DNA of 64,000 nucleotides from assembly GCA_947624745.1 (NCBI GenBank), contig CANQLR010000001.1:95680-159679 (forward strand), written 5' to 3'. The translations under genes were made by a program, and so were the position numbers. This document shows, piece by piece, positions 62,758 to 64,000 of this stretch (position 1 is its first letter; every line of letters starts with the position of its first letter). The notes beneath the pieces are model-generated. The model was not told where the DNA came from. It saw only the letters and a program-made list of their open reading frames with translations, and searched no databases. The DNA comes from an uncultured Clostridia bacterium (lineage in GTDB: Bacteria > Bacillota > Clostridia > Oscillospirales > Ruminococcaceae).

Positions 62758-63261
62758 AATAACATCGCCACTCAACGTGAGCACGAAAATGTTGTAAAAT
62801 AAATTCAGGGGTCCCCGCAAAGCGAAGCTTTGTAGGGAGAGGCGGAGCAGCGTAATGAGCGAACCGCGGCGAACAGGAGCGGCGAGGGATACGACGATGA
62901 GCGAACCAAGGCGGGCGAGAACGCCATAGCAGCGAAAACATGGCAGGAACGGCTTTCACAAAGCGGCAAAAACATGGCAATCGCGAAACAGTGAATTTGT
63001 TATCTACCCAGTATGGATAACCGAATCAAACCGCGTAACGTTGTATAGCGAAAGAAGTTTGTTATGCAGTGTGAACTTTTTCAATTCGGCGAAGAATCGC
63101 GCTAAACGGTGAAATCGACCATGCCAAGATTGAACAGGTATACGCACCAAGGAAAACTGAAAAGATAACAAAAATCAGAAAATTATACTTGATGACATTG
63201 CCGATTCGTGAGGAAGCGAAGAGCATTTACAATCAAGCGAATACAAAAATTAAGAGGTAAT

Positions 63262-63354
63262 ATGAACATCAGAAATGAAATTAAGTCTTACATTGTCCGT
63301 GAGGGGTTGACTATGAGCGAAGTCGTTGATCGGCTTGCAGAAGAATACATTTGA
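63262..63354 (+). pseudogene. Truncated small mobile-element protein (MNIRNEIKSYIVREGLTMSEVVDRLAEEY...)
   Basis: Resembles the N-terminus of small HTH-like proteins common in clostridial integrative elements; ends abruptly after 30 aa. Confidence 0.45.
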
Positions 63355-63382
63355 CAGGAAAAGTCAAGAAACGGAGGATCAT

Positions 63383-63857
<475 letters not shown>

Positions 63858-64000
63858 TCTTTTTGAAAAAATTTTGGATTTGCTGTAGTATTCGCCGCCA
63901 AAATCGTAGTATACAGGTGAAGCCGGAAAGTCCTATGGTAAAAAGTCAATCGTCAAAAGTGACAAAGTATGAAGAAAAAGTTCGGCAAAGCAGTTAAAAG

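Overview
GC-rich 64 kb chromosomal window from a Clostridia-like (Oscillospiraceae-type) bacterium. Lineage is inferred from gene content and order only. Most of it is ordinary single-copy coding sequence: rimP-nusA-ylxR-ylxQ-infB-rbfA-nrnA-truB-ribF-gltX, tsaD-rimI-rsmI-trmN6-dusB, secA, zapA-U32 peptidase-dut, birA, a GH94 phosphorylase, a Gld-type ABC locus, a LytTR/GHKL two-component system next to a paired ABC exporter, and transglutaminase and solute-binding lipoproteins. Three tRNAs are present (Pro, Met, Glu). The unusual content is in the gaps between genes. (1) A dispersed 0.4-0.7 kb repeat family has six copies. It is built from perfect short-loop palindromes; at fixed slots the stem sequence differs between copies while complementarity is kept. 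(2) A second family is made of 7-nt-period polypurine/polypyrimidine tracts (11 sites), often joined to a short hairpin that also shows compensated change. (3) Mosaic junctions link these repeats to tRNA genes, including a 3' half of tRNA-Glu fused to a repeat, and tandem 116-bp units carrying the tRNA-Pro terminator hairpin. (4) There is a 22-nt G homopolymer. (5) An AT-richer, decayed Tn4451-like integrative element interrupts one repeat at the right edge. The repeat families are the best candidates here for something undescribed. No function is proven, and template-switch gene conversion is a real alternative to selected RNA structure. All calls come from reading the sequence; no database searches or folding programs were run.
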